The notes: generated by a model from the sequence alone, not told the origin. Counted from the stretch's first letter, positions 49,919 through 60,496 are shown. The stretch is 64,000 bases of DNA from NORP240 sp038134485 (GCA_038134485.1 JAYPVG010000018.1:1-64000), one strand, 5' to 3'. Program-made: numbers and translations.

Positions 49919-51280
49919 ATGAATTTTCAATTAATCTTTATTAGTTTGATACTTGGCTTTGTTGTCGCCTGTAGTCCCAATTCTCCGCCCGAGGAATCCG
50001 TCCCTGCCGCCCCGGAGTCTGGAGCCGCGAACGCAGCGCAAGCTTTGGCGTCGGAGCAGGAGCTGGTGGAAATGGCGCGTGGTATTCATGAACGGGTGAT
50101 TACTCTCGATACGCACGTAGATATCAATACTGCTAATTTTACCGACGTCAACAATTACACAGCCGATCTTGATACTCAGGTTACCTTGCCCAAGCTTGAG
50201 GCAGGGGGGCTGGATGTTGCCTGGCTCATTGTTTATACGGGGCAGGGTCCGATGGACGATGCTGGCTATCGCGCTGCCTATGCCAATGCCGACGATAAAT
50301 TCAATGCCATCCATCGTCTGGCGAATGAAATTGCTCCGGATCGAGTCGAAATAGCTTACGACTCAGCTGCCGTGCGGCAAATAGCGCGCAGCGGAAAAAA
50401 AGTGCTCATGATAGGCGTGGAAAACGCCTATCCGATTGGACTTGACCTGTCGCGGATAGAGGAATTTCACTCGCGGGGCGCTCGCTATATGTCTCTGGCC
50501 CACAACGGTCACAGCCAATTCGCCGATTCCAATACCGGAGAAAGAGACGGGGAGTGGTTGCACAATGGATTGAGCGAACTGGGCCGTCAGGCAGTTGCTG
50601 AGATGAACAGACTTGGGATTATGGTCGATGTGTCGCATCCATCGAGAGATGCCATCATGCAAATGCTGGACATTACGCGGGCACCGGTGATTGCATCACA
50701 CTCATCTGCAAGGGCTCTTAATGATGTGAGCCGTAATCTGGATGATGAGCAGCTATTGCGGATCAGGGATACAGGTGGCGTAGTGCAGACGGTTGCTTTT
50801 AGCGGCTATCTCAATAGCGAAAAGAACGAAGCTTTTCTCGCTGCAAGAAATGCTCTGTACGAAGAACTGTCCGACGAACTTGGATTTCGAATACTAAACC
50901 GCAGCGCACTGGCAGCGCTCGATATGTCCCGGCAGGACGTCTATCAACAGAATATGGCACGCTTGAGACAGCTGGCACAATCGCGAATGGCAGAAGTTGT
51001 CGGCCAGGCTCCACCGGTCGACGTCGGCGACTTTGTTGACCACATCGATTACCTGGTTCAGTTGATCGGGATTGATCACGTAGGAATTAGTTCCGACTTC
51101 GATGGCGGTGGGGGAGTAGAAGGTTGGAACGATGCTTCGGAGACTTTCAACGTGACGCTGGAGCTTGTGAGGCGTGGCTATAGCGAACAAGAGATTCACA
51201 AGTTATGGAGCGATAACCTGCTGCGCGTGCTGGATGAAGTCCAGCGGGTAGCGGCTGAAATTCAGGGGGAGACCAGGTAA
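49919..51280 (+). CDS. Lipoprotein membrane dipeptidase (M19/renal dipeptidase family)
   Basis: Zinc metallopeptidase that cleaves dipeptides, often with D-residues, in the periplasm. 453 residues. A type II signal ends in the lipobox FVVAC (Cys18). After a short linker comes the M19 domain: HxD metal ligands in LDTHVD (about residue 68-70), the bridging Glu in GVENAY, and later His residues in HNGHSQFADS, DVSHPSRD and ASHSSARAL. It ends in a conserved HVGISSDFDGG segment. The ATG is preceded by no strong Shine-Dalgarno. Convergent with the amidase gene. Confidence 0.9.
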   Translation: MNFQLIFISLILGFVVACSPNSPPEESVPAAPESGAANAAQALASEQELVEMARGIHERVITLDTHVDINTANFTDVNNYTADLDTQVTLPKLEAGGLDVAWLIVYTGQGPMDDAGYRAAYANADDKFNAIHRLANEIAPDRVEIAYDSAAVRQIARSGKKVLMIGVENAYPIGLDLSRIEEFHSRGARYMSLAHNGHSQFADSNTGERDGEWLHNGLSELGRQAVAEMNRLGIMVDVSHPSRDAIMQMLDITRAPVIASHSSARALNDVSRNLDDEQLLRIRDTGGVVQTVAFSGYLNSEKNEAFLAARNALYEELSDELGFRILNRSALAALDMSRQDVYQQNMARLRQLAQSRMAEVVGQAPPVDVGDFVDHIDYLVQLIGIDHVGISSDFDGGGGVEGWNDASETFNVTLELVRRGYSEQEIHKLWSDNLLRVLDEVQRVAAEIQGETR

Positions 51281-51335
51281 TTGATGGATCGCAACGGTGG
51301 ACATTTCGCAATTGAATAGCCACGCCGGTTAAAAA

Positions 51336-52805
51336 TTATTCCCGTTTCTCCTTGCTCGCTGTCAGATTCGCGAGTGAAGGGGGTTGACGATTGATCCACT
51401 GCACCACATTCTCGAACTGTCGGGCAAGCTGCAATAGCACAGCATCCTCGCCCCATCCGGCCGAAAACATGATGCCTATAGGTAAGCCATCATCGCTATG
51501 ATGAATCGGAACCGAAATGCTCGGCTGGCCGGTAGCGTTGAACAGTGAGCAAAAGCCGCTGTAACTGCTAAAGCGCAGCGCATAGGTCCTCATATCGTCG
51601 CTGTTCATATCCAGCCATCCCAGTTGCGCGGGCGGCTGGGTCAGCACCGGTGAAACCAGGATATCGTAGCTGCAATGAAATGCTTCCATTTCTTTTGCAA
51701 TACTTCGAATGCCATCGATCGCAGCGATGTAATCACAGGCAGCAAGCTCGGAGCCGCGCTTGGCCATTCGCCGGGTTCCTTCCTCGAGTAGCGAAGTATC
51801 CGGAGATTCTTCCCGCTTTGCCAGTTGCGGCATAATAGATTGGGCGACATGTACGTTAATTATATTGCCGGTGAAACCAGTCAATTGCCTGTAATCGACC
51901 GGGGGCGCGGCATCACTGACTTGGTGGCCAAACTGCTCGAGTAGCTCTCTGGTCAGTTCCATTGCTTTGCTGACTTCCGGATGAAAATGCGCTCCCAGGG
52001 GGTGCTCCCACTGTAAGGCAATCCGGAGCGGGCGACTATCATCCAGCGCGCAAAGGTAAGACTGGGGACCTTGAGGCAAGGGATACAGCGCCGCTTTTTC
52101 CAATCGTATTGCATCGAGCATTCCGGCGCTGTCTCTGACAGTTCTGCTCAAAACATGGGAAACACTCATTCCGCTCCAACTGCCAGCAAGCTGCAACTCT
52201 ACTGGAGTCAGCCCGCGACTTGGTTTCAGTCCAACCAGTCCGCAACAGGCTGCGGGTACTCGAATTGAACCACCACCATCGGTAGCGTGGGCTACCGGTA
52301 CAATCCCTGCAGCCACCGCAGCCGCTGAGCCGCCGCTAGAGCCTCCGGTTGAGTGACTTAGATTCCAGGGGTTGTGGCACGGGCCGGCAAACGCTGATTC
52401 AGTGGTAATCGTCAGACCCAGCTCGGGGGTGTTAGTCTTGCCAAGTGAAATCAGTCCAGCCTTGGCAAATGCCTTCACTACAGGTGCATCCTGCTCGGCA
52501 ATTTCCCCTTCAAAAAGGCGACTGTGGCTGGTCTGGGGCATTCCGGCTACGGCACTTAAATCCTTGACGAGAAATGGAACACCACTTAACGGAGCGGAGG
52601 AAGTGCGATCCAGTTTATCCAGTGCGACAGCCAGTTCACGGGCGCGTTCGTAGGATTCCCAGGTTATGGCGTTAAGATGCGGATTGTATGTCTCCGCCAT
52701 GTTGATGGCGCAATCTACGATTTCAGTTGCGCTAAAGTGACCTTTTCTGATCCCTTCTGCTATCGCCAGGCCATCGAGTTTTTGATACTCGTCTTCAAGC
52801 ACCAA
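51336..52805 (-). CDS. Amidase (amidase-signature family)
   Basis: A 489-residue amidase with the Ser-cisSer-Lys catalytic set: Lys81 (FLVKDLS), cis-Ser156 (STGGSSGGSAAAVAAG) and nucleophile Ser180 (DGGGSIRVPA). The substrate could be an amide, nitrile-derived amide or, as for GatA-like proteins, glutamine, but no gatB or gatC is present. TTG 52805 and GTG 52802 are both possible starts, with GAGG a few bases upstream. It follows pilU on the same strand by 26 bases. Confidence 0.88.
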   Translation of the reverse strand: MVLEDEYQKLDGLAIAEGIRKGHFSATEIVDCAINMAETYNPHLNAITWESYERARELAVALDKLDRTSSAPLSGVPFLVKDLSAVAGMPQTSHSRLFEGEIAEQDAPVVKAFAKAGLISLGKTNTPELGLTITTESAFAGPCHNPWNLSHSTGGSSGGSAAAVAAGIVPVAHATDGGGSIRVPAACCGLVGLKPSRGLTPVELQLAGSWSGMSVSHVLSRTVRDSAGMLDAIRLEKAALYPLPQGPQSYLCALDDSRPLRIALQWEHPLGAHFHPEVSKAMELTRELLEQFGHQVSDAAPPVDYRQLTGFTGNIINVHVAQSIMPQLAKREESPDTSLLEEGTRRMAKRGSELAACDYIAAIDGIRSIAKEMEAFHCSYDILVSPVLTQPPAQLGWLDMNSDDMRTYALRFSSYSGFCSLFNATGQPSISVPIHHSDDGLPIGIMFSAGWGEDAVLLQLARQFENVVQWINRQPPSLANLTASKEKRE

Positions 52806-52831
52806 CGACTATCCTCAAGGATTGGTTAAAA

Positions 52832-53968
52832 TTAAGGTTCGTCTTTCGAAACGAGAGAAAGGGAACCGCTTTCCTCTTCCTCTCCAGGCATGTCGGACTG
52901 CCCGTCGGAGCCATCGGCGAGCTGTATTCGCAGTCGCAGGTTGTTCCGAGAGTCGGCATTATTGAGAGCATCTTCGTAACTGATTCGGCCCTCTTTGTAT
53001 AATGCATACAGGGCTCCGTCAAAAGTTTTCATGCCCTGCTGTTCGGATTTCTCCATGATTTCCTTTAGCTCAGAAATCTTGCCCTGTTTTATCAAGTCAT
53101 TAACTCGCGGGGAGCCAATCAAAATCTCAATCGCGGCAGCACGTTTTCCATCAACGGTTGGAACTAATCGTTGCGAAACAAATGCCCTCAAGTTAAGGGA
53201 CAAATCCAACAACAGTTGCTTATGGCGTTCTTCGGGGAAGAAATTTATTATTCGATCGAGCGCCTGGTTGGCATTGTTAGCGTGCAATGTCGATAAGCAC
53301 AAGTGACCTGTTTCCGCGAATGCCAGTGCGTGCTCCATGGTTTCGCGGCTACGAATTTCTCCAATTAGAATTACGTCAGGCGCCTGTCGGAGAGTATTCT
53401 TAAGAGCATCTTCATAACTCATGGTATCCATGCCAACTTCGCGTTGATTAACTATTGATTTGTGGTGGTTGTGAATAAATTCCACCGGGTCTTCAATGGT
53501 TATAATATGACCATCGCTGTTTTTATTACGATAATCGATAAGCGCTGCAAGTGACGTTGATTTTCCGGATCCAGTGCCGCCAACAAAAAGTATAATGCCT
53601 CGCTTGGACATAATTATGTCGGTCAAAATCGCGGGCAATCCCAGATCGGTGAATTGAGGTATGTCTGTTTTTATATGTCGGGCTACTATGCCGACTTCTC
53701 CTCGTTGTTGAAAAATATTAACCCTGAAGCGCCCGACATCGGCTTCTTGAATTGCCAAATTCATCTCCGGGCTCTTTTCGAACTCCGAAATCTGGTCTTG
53801 ATTCATCAATTGATATGCGATTTTCTAGGTAGTGCCAGGTGGCATTTTTTTATCGAGAATAGGCACAAGACTCCCGTGCGCTTTGACCATGGGCGGTGCG
53901 TCGGTTGTGAGAAACAGGTCCGAACCTTCCATGTCAACCATCATCTTTAAAAGATCTTTAAAACCCAT
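52832..53968 (-). pseudogene. pilU: PilU twitching-motility ATPase gene interrupted by an in-frame TAG
   Basis: PilU is a secretion-type ATPase that assists type IV pilus retraction. Reading from ATG 53968 gives a normal PilU N-terminus (MGFKDLLKMMVDMEGSDLFL), then TAG at 53827-53825, codon 48, and the frame continues without shift through KIAYQLMNQDQ. The ATPase core is intact: GGTGSGKST (about 130-138), EDPVEF, GEIRSRETM, and the His box TLHANNANQ. Total 378 codons, the normal size. Restart at ATG 53806 (codon 55) could make a core lacking about 54 residues. It may be a real nonsense mutation, amber suppression or a sequence error. pyrB lies upstream; no pilT is present. Confidence 0.8.
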
Positions 53969-54011
53969 GAACAAGATGCCTTGATTACTAGCTCAGTCAA
54001 TTACAGGTAGC

Positions 54012-55025
54012 TCAAAAACGCTTTTGAGTATACCAGTTCACTTTGGAAGAGGTATCTTCAATATTGTGAACCACATCCAGGATTAAGGCAAACAATGCCA
54101 TGCGAACCAGTACCCCGTTATCAGTTTGCCTGAATATGGCCAGTCCCGGATTCTGATTGAGATCATTGTCCAGTTCGTTAGCTTCTGCGCGCGAGTCGCG
54201 CGGCAGGGGATGCATGATCACGGTTTTTGGTTGACAGTATCGGGTGTATACAGCCTGATTGAGTCGGAAACGTCCTCTATAAATATCTGCTTCCATCTTG
54301 GTGGTGAATCGTTCTTCCTGAATTCGGGTCAAGTAAACAATATCGTTGCCGGTCAGTCCGGATTCCATGTCATCAGTCTCCACGACCCGATGCCCCCGCT
54401 CTTTCAATTCATCCACTATCTCCTGCGGCATGCTCAGCTCACCTGGGGAGATGAAGGTAAAATCGACATTGTCGTAAAGAAGCAGCAGTCGTGTCAGGGA
54501 ATGAACTGTTCTTCCATGTTTCAGATCCCCGACCATGGCAATTTTCATACCTTCAACCGTGCGGTTTTGATTGGCCAGTTCCTTCTTAATGGTATAGAGG
54601 TCCAGTAATGCCTGACTTGGATGCTCATTGGTACCGTCGCCGCCATTAATTACCGGAACTCGGCTCGCGCGGGCGAATTCTTCTACCGAGCCCGGCTGTG
54701 GATGACGCATGACGATGACGTCACTGTAGCCGCTGATGACTCGAGCTGTGTCATAGAGTGATTCACCCTTGGTAATCGATGAGGCCTTGACGTCGGTAGT
54801 CTCGCGCACGTGTCCGCCAAGCAGATTGAATGCGCACCCGAAGCTGACTCGCGTTCGAGTACTGGGTTCAAAAAAATTACTACCGAGTATGGCGCCGTCG
54901 AGCGCTTTGGTGAGCCGCTCGCGAGCAGCATATGGCCGCATGCTGTCGGCCACCTGGAACACCTTTTCCACATCGTCACGCTCGAACTGCGAAACGCTCA
55001 GGATGTGGGAGCCGGGGAATTCCAT
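54012..55025 (-). CDS. pyrB: Aspartate carbamoyltransferase catalytic subunit
   Basis: PyrB joins carbamoyl phosphate and aspartate in pyrimidine synthesis. The 337-residue protein has the carbamoyl phosphate motif FFEPSTRTRVSFGCAF (about 51-66), HPSQALLDLYT, the aspartate-side RIQEERF and HPLPRD. It is about 25 residues longer than the E. coli catalytic chain, mostly at the C-terminus. No pyrI or pyrC-like partner is visible; pilU follows 43 bases later on the same strand. Confidence 0.92.
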   Translation of the reverse strand: MEFPGSHILSVSQFERDDVEKVFQVADSMRPYAARERLTKALDGAILGSNFFEPSTRTRVSFGCAFNLLGGHVRETTDVKASSITKGESLYDTARVISGYSDVIVMRHPQPGSVEEFARASRVPVINGGDGTNEHPSQALLDLYTIKKELANQNRTVEGMKIAMVGDLKHGRTVHSLTRLLLLYDNVDFTFISPGELSMPQEIVDELKERGHRVVETDDMESGLTGNDIVYLTRIQEERFTTKMEADIYRGRFRLNQAVYTRYCQPKTVIMHPLPRDSRAEANELDNDLNQNPGLAIFRQTDNGVLVRMALFALILDVVHNIEDTSSKVNWYTQKRF

Positions 55026-55229
55026 CTGCTTAATTGTCGATTGCCGAAGTTGATTTGACCAATTACCGATGCGTTGACCTGACGAGAAGTTCCAGAACCA
55101 CGAGATTCTGTACCAACCCGAGCCTATGTTACTACAACTGGGCTGCTGTTAGAACTTGTGTCTGGCTCATGTTACATTGTCTCCACTTGCCGCCTGGCGT
55201 AAATATGAACGAGAGCTTGCATTGTTCCC

Positions 55230-56660
55230 GTGACCTCCAACACCCTCTACTGGTACGACTTCGAAACCTTTGGCAGCGATCCCAGACGCGATCGTGCGGC
55301 TCAGTTTGCAGGAATCCGGACTGATGAAAATCTGAAAATCATATCAGATCCACTGGTGCTTTATTGCAAGCCGGCAAACGATTTCCTGCCCTCGCCCGAG
55401 GCATGTCTGATCACAGGCATCACACCCCAGGTAGCAATGCAGAAAGGGCTCAATGAGGCAGAATTTATTCGCCGTATCCATGATGAGTTTTCACGCCCGG
55501 GTACCTGCGTTGCCGGCTACAATAGCATTCGATTTGACGACGAACTGACACGACAGCTTCTGTATCGTAACTTTTATGATCCTTACAGCCGGGAGTACAG
55601 GGATGGCAACAGTCGCTGGGATATTATCGATATGTTGCGCTTATGTGCGGCTGTGAGACCAGATGGAATAGAGTGGCCCATTGGCGAGAGTGGCACGAAA
55701 GTCTTCAAATTGGAGCAATTGACTGCGGCTAACGGCATCGCTCACACCGAGGCGCACGATGCCAGATCCGATGTTCTTGCGACAATCGAAATGGCGCGCC
55801 TGGTCAAACAGAACCAGCCGCGTCTTTACGACTATGTCTACAACTTACGATTCAAGAAGAATGTCGAACAGCAGTTAGATCTGAATCACTGTAAGCCAGT
55901 AATTCACGTGTCCGCAATGTATCCGCCTGGCCAGGGCTGCTTGGCATTGGTCGCGCCGGTCTGTCGGCATCCTGTAGATTCGAATGGCATTGTGGTCTAC
56001 GACCTGCGAGAGGATCCAGCAAACTGGCTGACTGCGAGTTCAGACGAGATACGCCAGCGAGTTTTTACGCGAACCGAGGACTTACCAAAAGAAAGTCGGC
56101 GTATTCCGCTCAAGACCCTGCATGTCAATCGCTGCCCAATTGTAGCGCCCATGTCGATCCTGCCAGCTGATAAAGCTGCTGACTACCAGATCGATCTGGA
56201 CACTTGTAATCGTCACTGGCAAAAGTTGATTGAGATCCAGGATCTTTCGGTCAGACTGCGTAAAGCATTGGAGCCAGACCGCGCAGACGCGGAAAGCGAT
56301 CCGGATTTCATGATTTACAGCGGTGGTTTTTTCAGCGACGCCGATAGAAAACTAATGGACGTGGTTCGAGAGAGCACTTCAGAGCAATTGGTTATGTTGA
56401 ATCTACCGTTCCGCGATCGTCGCCTGCCGGAAATGCTGTTCCGATATCGAGCCCGTAATTTTCCGGAGACCCTCGATGAGCAGGAACGACAGCGATGGGA
56501 GACTTTTCGGCACTCGCGTATGGGCAAACATCAGTGGCAGCTATTTGAGCAGTCTATGAACGGGGCGGAGTCAAGCGCGAGCGATGCTGAGAGTATGCAG
56601 GTCTTGACTGCACTGCGTAATTACGTTGCGCAAATAAGCGGGGCTTCGAATCGATCCTGA
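55230..56660 (+). CDS. sbcB: Exodeoxyribonuclease I
   Basis: Single-strand 3'-5' DNA exonuclease for recombination and mismatch repair. The 476-residue protein has the DEDDh exonuclease motifs DFETFGSDP (about 10-18), GYNSIRFDDE and HDARSDV, followed by the ExoI SH3-like and C-terminal regions including DLREDPANWL, LPKESRRIPLKTLHVNRCP and ARNFPETLDEQE. The GTG at 55230 gives the family N-terminus; the Shine-Dalgarno is weak. It diverges from pyrB. Confidence 0.92.
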   Translation: MTSNTLYWYDFETFGSDPRRDRAAQFAGIRTDENLKIISDPLVLYCKPANDFLPSPEACLITGITPQVAMQKGLNEAEFIRRIHDEFSRPGTCVAGYNSIRFDDELTRQLLYRNFYDPYSREYRDGNSRWDIIDMLRLCAAVRPDGIEWPIGESGTKVFKLEQLTAANGIAHTEAHDARSDVLATIEMARLVKQNQPRLYDYVYNLRFKKNVEQQLDLNHCKPVIHVSAMYPPGQGCLALVAPVCRHPVDSNGIVVYDLREDPANWLTASSDEIRQRVFTRTEDLPKESRRIPLKTLHVNRCPIVAPMSILPADKAADYQIDLDTCNRHWQKLIEIQDLSVRLRKALEPDRADAESDPDFMIYSGGFFSDADRKLMDVVRESTSEQLVMLNLPFRDRRLPEMLFRYRARNFPETLDEQERQRWETFRHSRMGKHQWQLFEQSMNGAESSASDAESMQVLTALRNYVAQISGASNRS

Positions 56661-56846
56661 TGGTCCTTCATTGGTTCACTTGGATATTCCAACCATATGA
56701 AAAACTTACAAAAAAATAAAAACGTCGACAATTTTCAGGTTGTCTTGCGCGGGTATTGAGGCTAGAATTGCCGCCCGTCTCGCATACTGCCAGTCACCGG
56801 GTCTCGGTTATCGCTCACCAAGTCGCCTTTATGGAATCCTTACCCG

Positions 56847-57989
56847 ATGGATGAATTCAACGAAATCAGGCCGTACCAGGATCATGAAATTCGCCCGGTC
56901 CTCGACGCCTTGCTTACCAACCGAGAATTCACTCGCAGTGTGGCAAAATTTTATAATCCCAGCCTGGCCAGATTCATGATGCCCGTGCTGGATCTGCTTG
57001 CGCGGCGGATGCTTCGGTCCCAGGTGGCAAAAGTGAATAGCGTGGCAACGATGCAGGACATCATTGCCGGCTATATGGAAAAAATGATCCGCGACACCAC
57101 TTCCGGCCTGACTTATTCGGAGTTGGACAAGCTGAAGGGGACTGGCAGTCATGTTTTCATCACCAATCACCGGGACATTGCCATGGATCCCGCGTTGATG
57201 AATTACGTCCTGTACAAAGAAGGCATAGAAACCCTGCAGATCGCGATCGGTGATAACTTGCTGAAAAAGCCATTCGTTACCGACCTGATGCGACTGAATA
57301 AAAGCTTTATTGTGCGCCGCTCCCACAAAGGGCGGGAGTTGCTCAAATCACTGGATCTGCTCTCTCGATACATTCACTACTGCATCGCTAACAACCAAAA
57401 TGTGTGGATTGCCCAAAGAGAAGGTCGCGCCAAAGATGGGATTGATCAGACAGATCCTGCTTTGATCAAGATGCTTGCGCTGGGCAGGCGCGATCTGACA
57501 CTTGGTCAAAGTATTGATGCCCTGAAGTTAATACCGGTTGCTATTTCGTACGAATTCGATGCCTGCGACAAACTGAAAGCAGAGGAACTTTATCAGGTCG
57601 AAACCACTGGAGCTTTCGAGAAAACGGATGAGAGTGACATTCACAGCATCGTTACTGGCATCATTGGCTTTAAGGGACGGGTGCACTTGGCATTTGGAGA
57701 GCAATTGCAGATAGATACCGACGATCCTGACCAAATTGCGGCGATGATAGACGCTCAGATTTTGGCTAACTATCGCCTTCACGACACTAATTACCTGGCT
57801 TTGCAACTGCTAAAAGAGAGTAGTCCGAAGCAAATTCCAGAATTGGCTCGCGAGGCATGGGATAGGGACATCGATCAGCAGGTGCAGGAAAAGTTCATCG
57901 CGCGATTTAATAGCCTGGATGAACCACTTCGCAATTCGTTTCTGGCTATATACGCAAATCCGCTAATACGTCGCTATCGAATCGATTGA
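56847..57989 (+). CDS. PlsC-type acyltransferase family protein
   Basis: A 380-residue glycerol/lysophospholipid acyltransferase-like protein. The motif NHRDIAMDP (about 108-116) is the NHxxxxD catalytic box of PlsC/LPLAT enzymes, and IAQREGRAKDG later is the second binding box. The C-terminal 130 residues are a specific extension without a recognised domain. There is no clear membrane helix, so it may act as a peripheral enzyme. The gene ends 7 bases from the stop of the convergent DUF349 gene. Confidence 0.8.
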   Translation: MDEFNEIRPYQDHEIRPVLDALLTNREFTRSVAKFYNPSLARFMMPVLDLLARRMLRSQVAKVNSVATMQDIIAGYMEKMIRDTTSGLTYSELDKLKGTGSHVFITNHRDIAMDPALMNYVLYKEGIETLQIAIGDNLLKKPFVTDLMRLNKSFIVRRSHKGRELLKSLDLLSRYIHYCIANNQNVWIAQREGRAKDGIDQTDPALIKMLALGRRDLTLGQSIDALKLIPVAISYEFDACDKLKAEELYQVETTGAFEKTDESDIHSIVTGIIGFKGRVHLAFGEQLQIDTDDPDQIAAMIDAQILANYRLHDTNYLALQLLKESSPKQIPELAREAWDRDIDQQVQEKFIARFNSLDEPLRNSFLAIYANPLIRRYRID

Positions 57990-57996
57990 TAAATTT

Positions 57997-60351
57997 TCAC
58001 AAAACCTTTTCAAGAATCCTGGTGACCCTTGGATCCAGGTCGGAACGAATTTGCTCGGAAAGCGGACCCGTACACAGGTATTGCAACTGCAGCTCCCATG
58101 CGGCACGTTCGCGTGCTCCGCTATTTTCAGTGCTGGCCTTTCCGAAATTGCTGGTGAGCTGCTTCAGCTGCAGTTCCATTCGTAGCGCCTTATCATGATC
58201 TGGTGAATCGACATGGCTACTGATTTCCGCTTCCACAACCCGTCTACGTGCAGTTTGATCCATCTCCTCTATGAGATTCATCAACTTCCCTGGAGTCTTG
58301 ATAGTAAATAAGGCCTTCCAGCGTTGCTCCATGGCTTTGTCAAGATCGGGGTTACCGCTAGGCGGGAGTTGTTTCCAACCGTCCTGGTCCACGTCTGTCA
58401 GAGTGTTGCGTAACTCGTCCTCATCGATACAAGCCTGCAACTGTTTCTCCAAGTCCTGGCACATTTTGGCGCGAGCTTGCAAGGCGTGCAATGCCCGCAA
58501 CTGCTTTTTGTCAGGCAGCTTTGTAAACCTCGCTTCTATCTTTCGAGTGAGTGTATCAAAGCGCTTCTGTAACTGCTGGCGTTCCTTTTTTATGTTAGGA
58601 CTTAAGGATTGATTGAAATCCCTTCGCAATGAAGAGAAAAGCTTACCCGATTCGCGGAAAGCATCGTCGTCCTGCTCGAGCATCTGCTCCAGTTTCAAGA
58701 GAATGTCTTTGAGGGACTTGAGAGAGTTATTAATATCCGATTTCAGAGCTTTTCGTGCTTCATCGCGCTCCTTGAAAAGGGCATCGCAGGCGGCCCGAAA
58801 TTTATCCCAGTGGATGCGATCATCCTTCGCAAAGGAGGGGCCAATGGCCTTCCAATCGGCTTGCAGTTTTTGCGCCTGGTTCATGGCTTCGCGTCGATCT
58901 TCCAGTTCCAACAGGCTCTGAGCCTGCTTGACAAGCTCCTCTTTGAGTTCGCCGTTTTTTCTGGCGGCATCGCGTCGAATATTCCGAATACCGTTCAGTG
59001 ATTCATAGAAGCGCTTCTGCAGCGCTTTCACTTTGGATTGCTCCACCGGTGCATAACGCTTCCATTCATCCTTAGCCTGGGTCTCGGTTTTTTTCAGGTC
59101 AACGATCTTTATATTGTCGCTTTCAAGATTCTCGAGAAACTCCTCCAGTCGTTTGCAGAGCTTGGTTCTCTGCTTGAAGTTTTCAGCTAATACCGATTTT
59201 TGTTTTTTGAAATATTCTTTACACGGTGCATAAGCCTGATCGGATAGGGTTTTGAATTCGCGCCACAGCTTTTCGTTCTGATTGGAGTAGCCCAGCTTCT
59301 TCCACTCTTTGTGCAGATTGTTTATCTCCCTCGCTACTTCCGGTGGCGTAGCTGTAGCTTCGGAAAGCTGCCTCACCGTTTCGATCAGTTCCTTTTTCTT
59401 TTCTGTAGCAGCGAATTTTTTCCACCCGCGTAGCTCATTCACCTGATTTCGAAACTCGGTGGTCTGTAATTTGAAATCGTGTTGTGCGCGGCCGCTCAGA
59501 TTATTGATATTGCCCTGAATTTTATCCCATAAGGCGCTGGCTTCAGTGCTGCTCCCCGTTTCAAGGGCTTTTCCCAGGGAATCCACCAGTTCCTTGGTAG
59601 ACTCGAGCAGCTGTTCCTGAAACTGCTGATTCATGATGGCCATTTCGTCAAGTTTTAGTTCGGTCGCGAGCAGTTTCTCAAAGGAGTCACTCTTGGGTGC
59701 GTCCAGAGGCCAGCCAATTTCGCTTTTAAGTTGTCGCAGCAGTTTTCTAATGGTCACCAATTCGTTGGTTTTTTTGTGGCTGAGGTTTTGTGCAGAAGTA
59801 ATTATCTCTTCGATTTGATTATCGCGTTGCTCGCTTAGAGTGACCGCTTTAATAAGTCTGCCGAATGCGAGGAGTTCGCTTTCTAGCCCACCGGTTTTAC
59901 TCTTACTTAACTGCGGAATTAATTCCGGCAGAGAATTTCCCAGATCCCGCAGGCAATTGATATCGTCTTCGGTCAGTTGCTCGCCAAGGGTGCGGAAGAG
60001 CTCAATATTAGTCTGCAGCATTTCAGTCAATGCATGACGGTCTTCTTCTGTCATCTGTTGCGCCGCGGATAGAGAAGAGTTGTCATTTTGCGCGGCAAGT
60101 GTCGATGTTGGTTCGGACGTGGGGCTGTCAAGGGAATTGAGGTCAGGAACATTTGCAGAAGGAGCCTCTGGATCAGGCTCCTGAGTGGCGCCGTCACCCA
60201 ATTCCGCGACAGGATCGGACCCGGGAAGACAATCGGGTACAGGAACCGATTGTGTGTCGCCTTCTGCGACGGTTTCTGAGCGTTCTGTGTCGGGGCTTTC
60301 TTGGCCGGCGTCCGACGATTCGTCCTGGTCTGCAAGAATATCGCTGGTCAT
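57997..60351 (-). CDS. DUF349 domain-containing coiled-coil protein
   Basis: A 784-residue, charged, almost wholly helical protein. An acidic, Pro/Ser-rich N-terminal 90 residues is followed by several DUF349-like units with the W-K-x-[IL]-G pattern (EINNLHKEWKKLGYSNQNEKLWREF, KLQADWKAIGPSFAKDDRIHWDKF, and later QDGWKQL). Proteins of this type are widespread in gammaproteobacteria, with no firmly established function; a cell-envelope or DNA-associated structural role has been suggested. ATG 60351 is chosen over a TTG at 60387. Confidence 0.75.
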   Translation of the reverse strand: MTSDILADQDESSDAGQESPDTERSETVAEGDTQSVPVPDCLPGSDPVAELGDGATQEPDPEAPSANVPDLNSLDSPTSEPTSTLAAQNDNSSLSAAQQMTEEDRHALTEMLQTNIELFRTLGEQLTEDDINCLRDLGNSLPELIPQLSKSKTGGLESELLAFGRLIKAVTLSEQRDNQIEEIITSAQNLSHKKTNELVTIRKLLRQLKSEIGWPLDAPKSDSFEKLLATELKLDEMAIMNQQFQEQLLESTKELVDSLGKALETGSSTEASALWDKIQGNINNLSGRAQHDFKLQTTEFRNQVNELRGWKKFAATEKKKELIETVRQLSEATATPPEVAREINNLHKEWKKLGYSNQNEKLWREFKTLSDQAYAPCKEYFKKQKSVLAENFKQRTKLCKRLEEFLENLESDNIKIVDLKKTETQAKDEWKRYAPVEQSKVKALQKRFYESLNGIRNIRRDAARKNGELKEELVKQAQSLLELEDRREAMNQAQKLQADWKAIGPSFAKDDRIHWDKFRAACDALFKERDEARKALKSDINNSLKSLKDILLKLEQMLEQDDDAFRESGKLFSSLRRDFNQSLSPNIKKERQQLQKRFDTLTRKIEARFTKLPDKKQLRALHALQARAKMCQDLEKQLQACIDEDELRNTLTDVDQDGWKQLPPSGNPDLDKAMEQRWKALFTIKTPGKLMNLIEEMDQTARRRVVEAEISSHVDSPDHDKALRMELQLKQLTSNFGKASTENSGARERAAWELQLQYLCTGPLSEQIRSDLDPRVTRILEKVL

Positions 60352-60490
60352 AGGTCTTGAGTAAAAGGTGCTGTAGCGGACTGGCAAGTGTACCAGATGT
60401 TAATTCAACGATGACAGACAGTTAAGACAGACATCTCTCATTTCATTACACAGGGTATTACAAAAACCTACAAGCTGACGTCGACGATAC

Positions 60491-60496
60491 TATAAT
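60491..60496 (+). promoter_or_regulatory. Candidate -10 element upstream of dinG
   Basis: A consensus TATAAT lies 51 bases before the dinG start; no matching -35 is clear at normal spacing, and no LexA box (CTGT-N8-ACAG) is visible. Confidence 0.3.

Noticed and set aside
53633..53809. pilU starting at TTG 53809 as a normal, shorter gene
   Set aside because: The frame upstream to 53968 encodes a textbook PilU N-terminus, broken only by one TAG, so 53809 is not the natural start.
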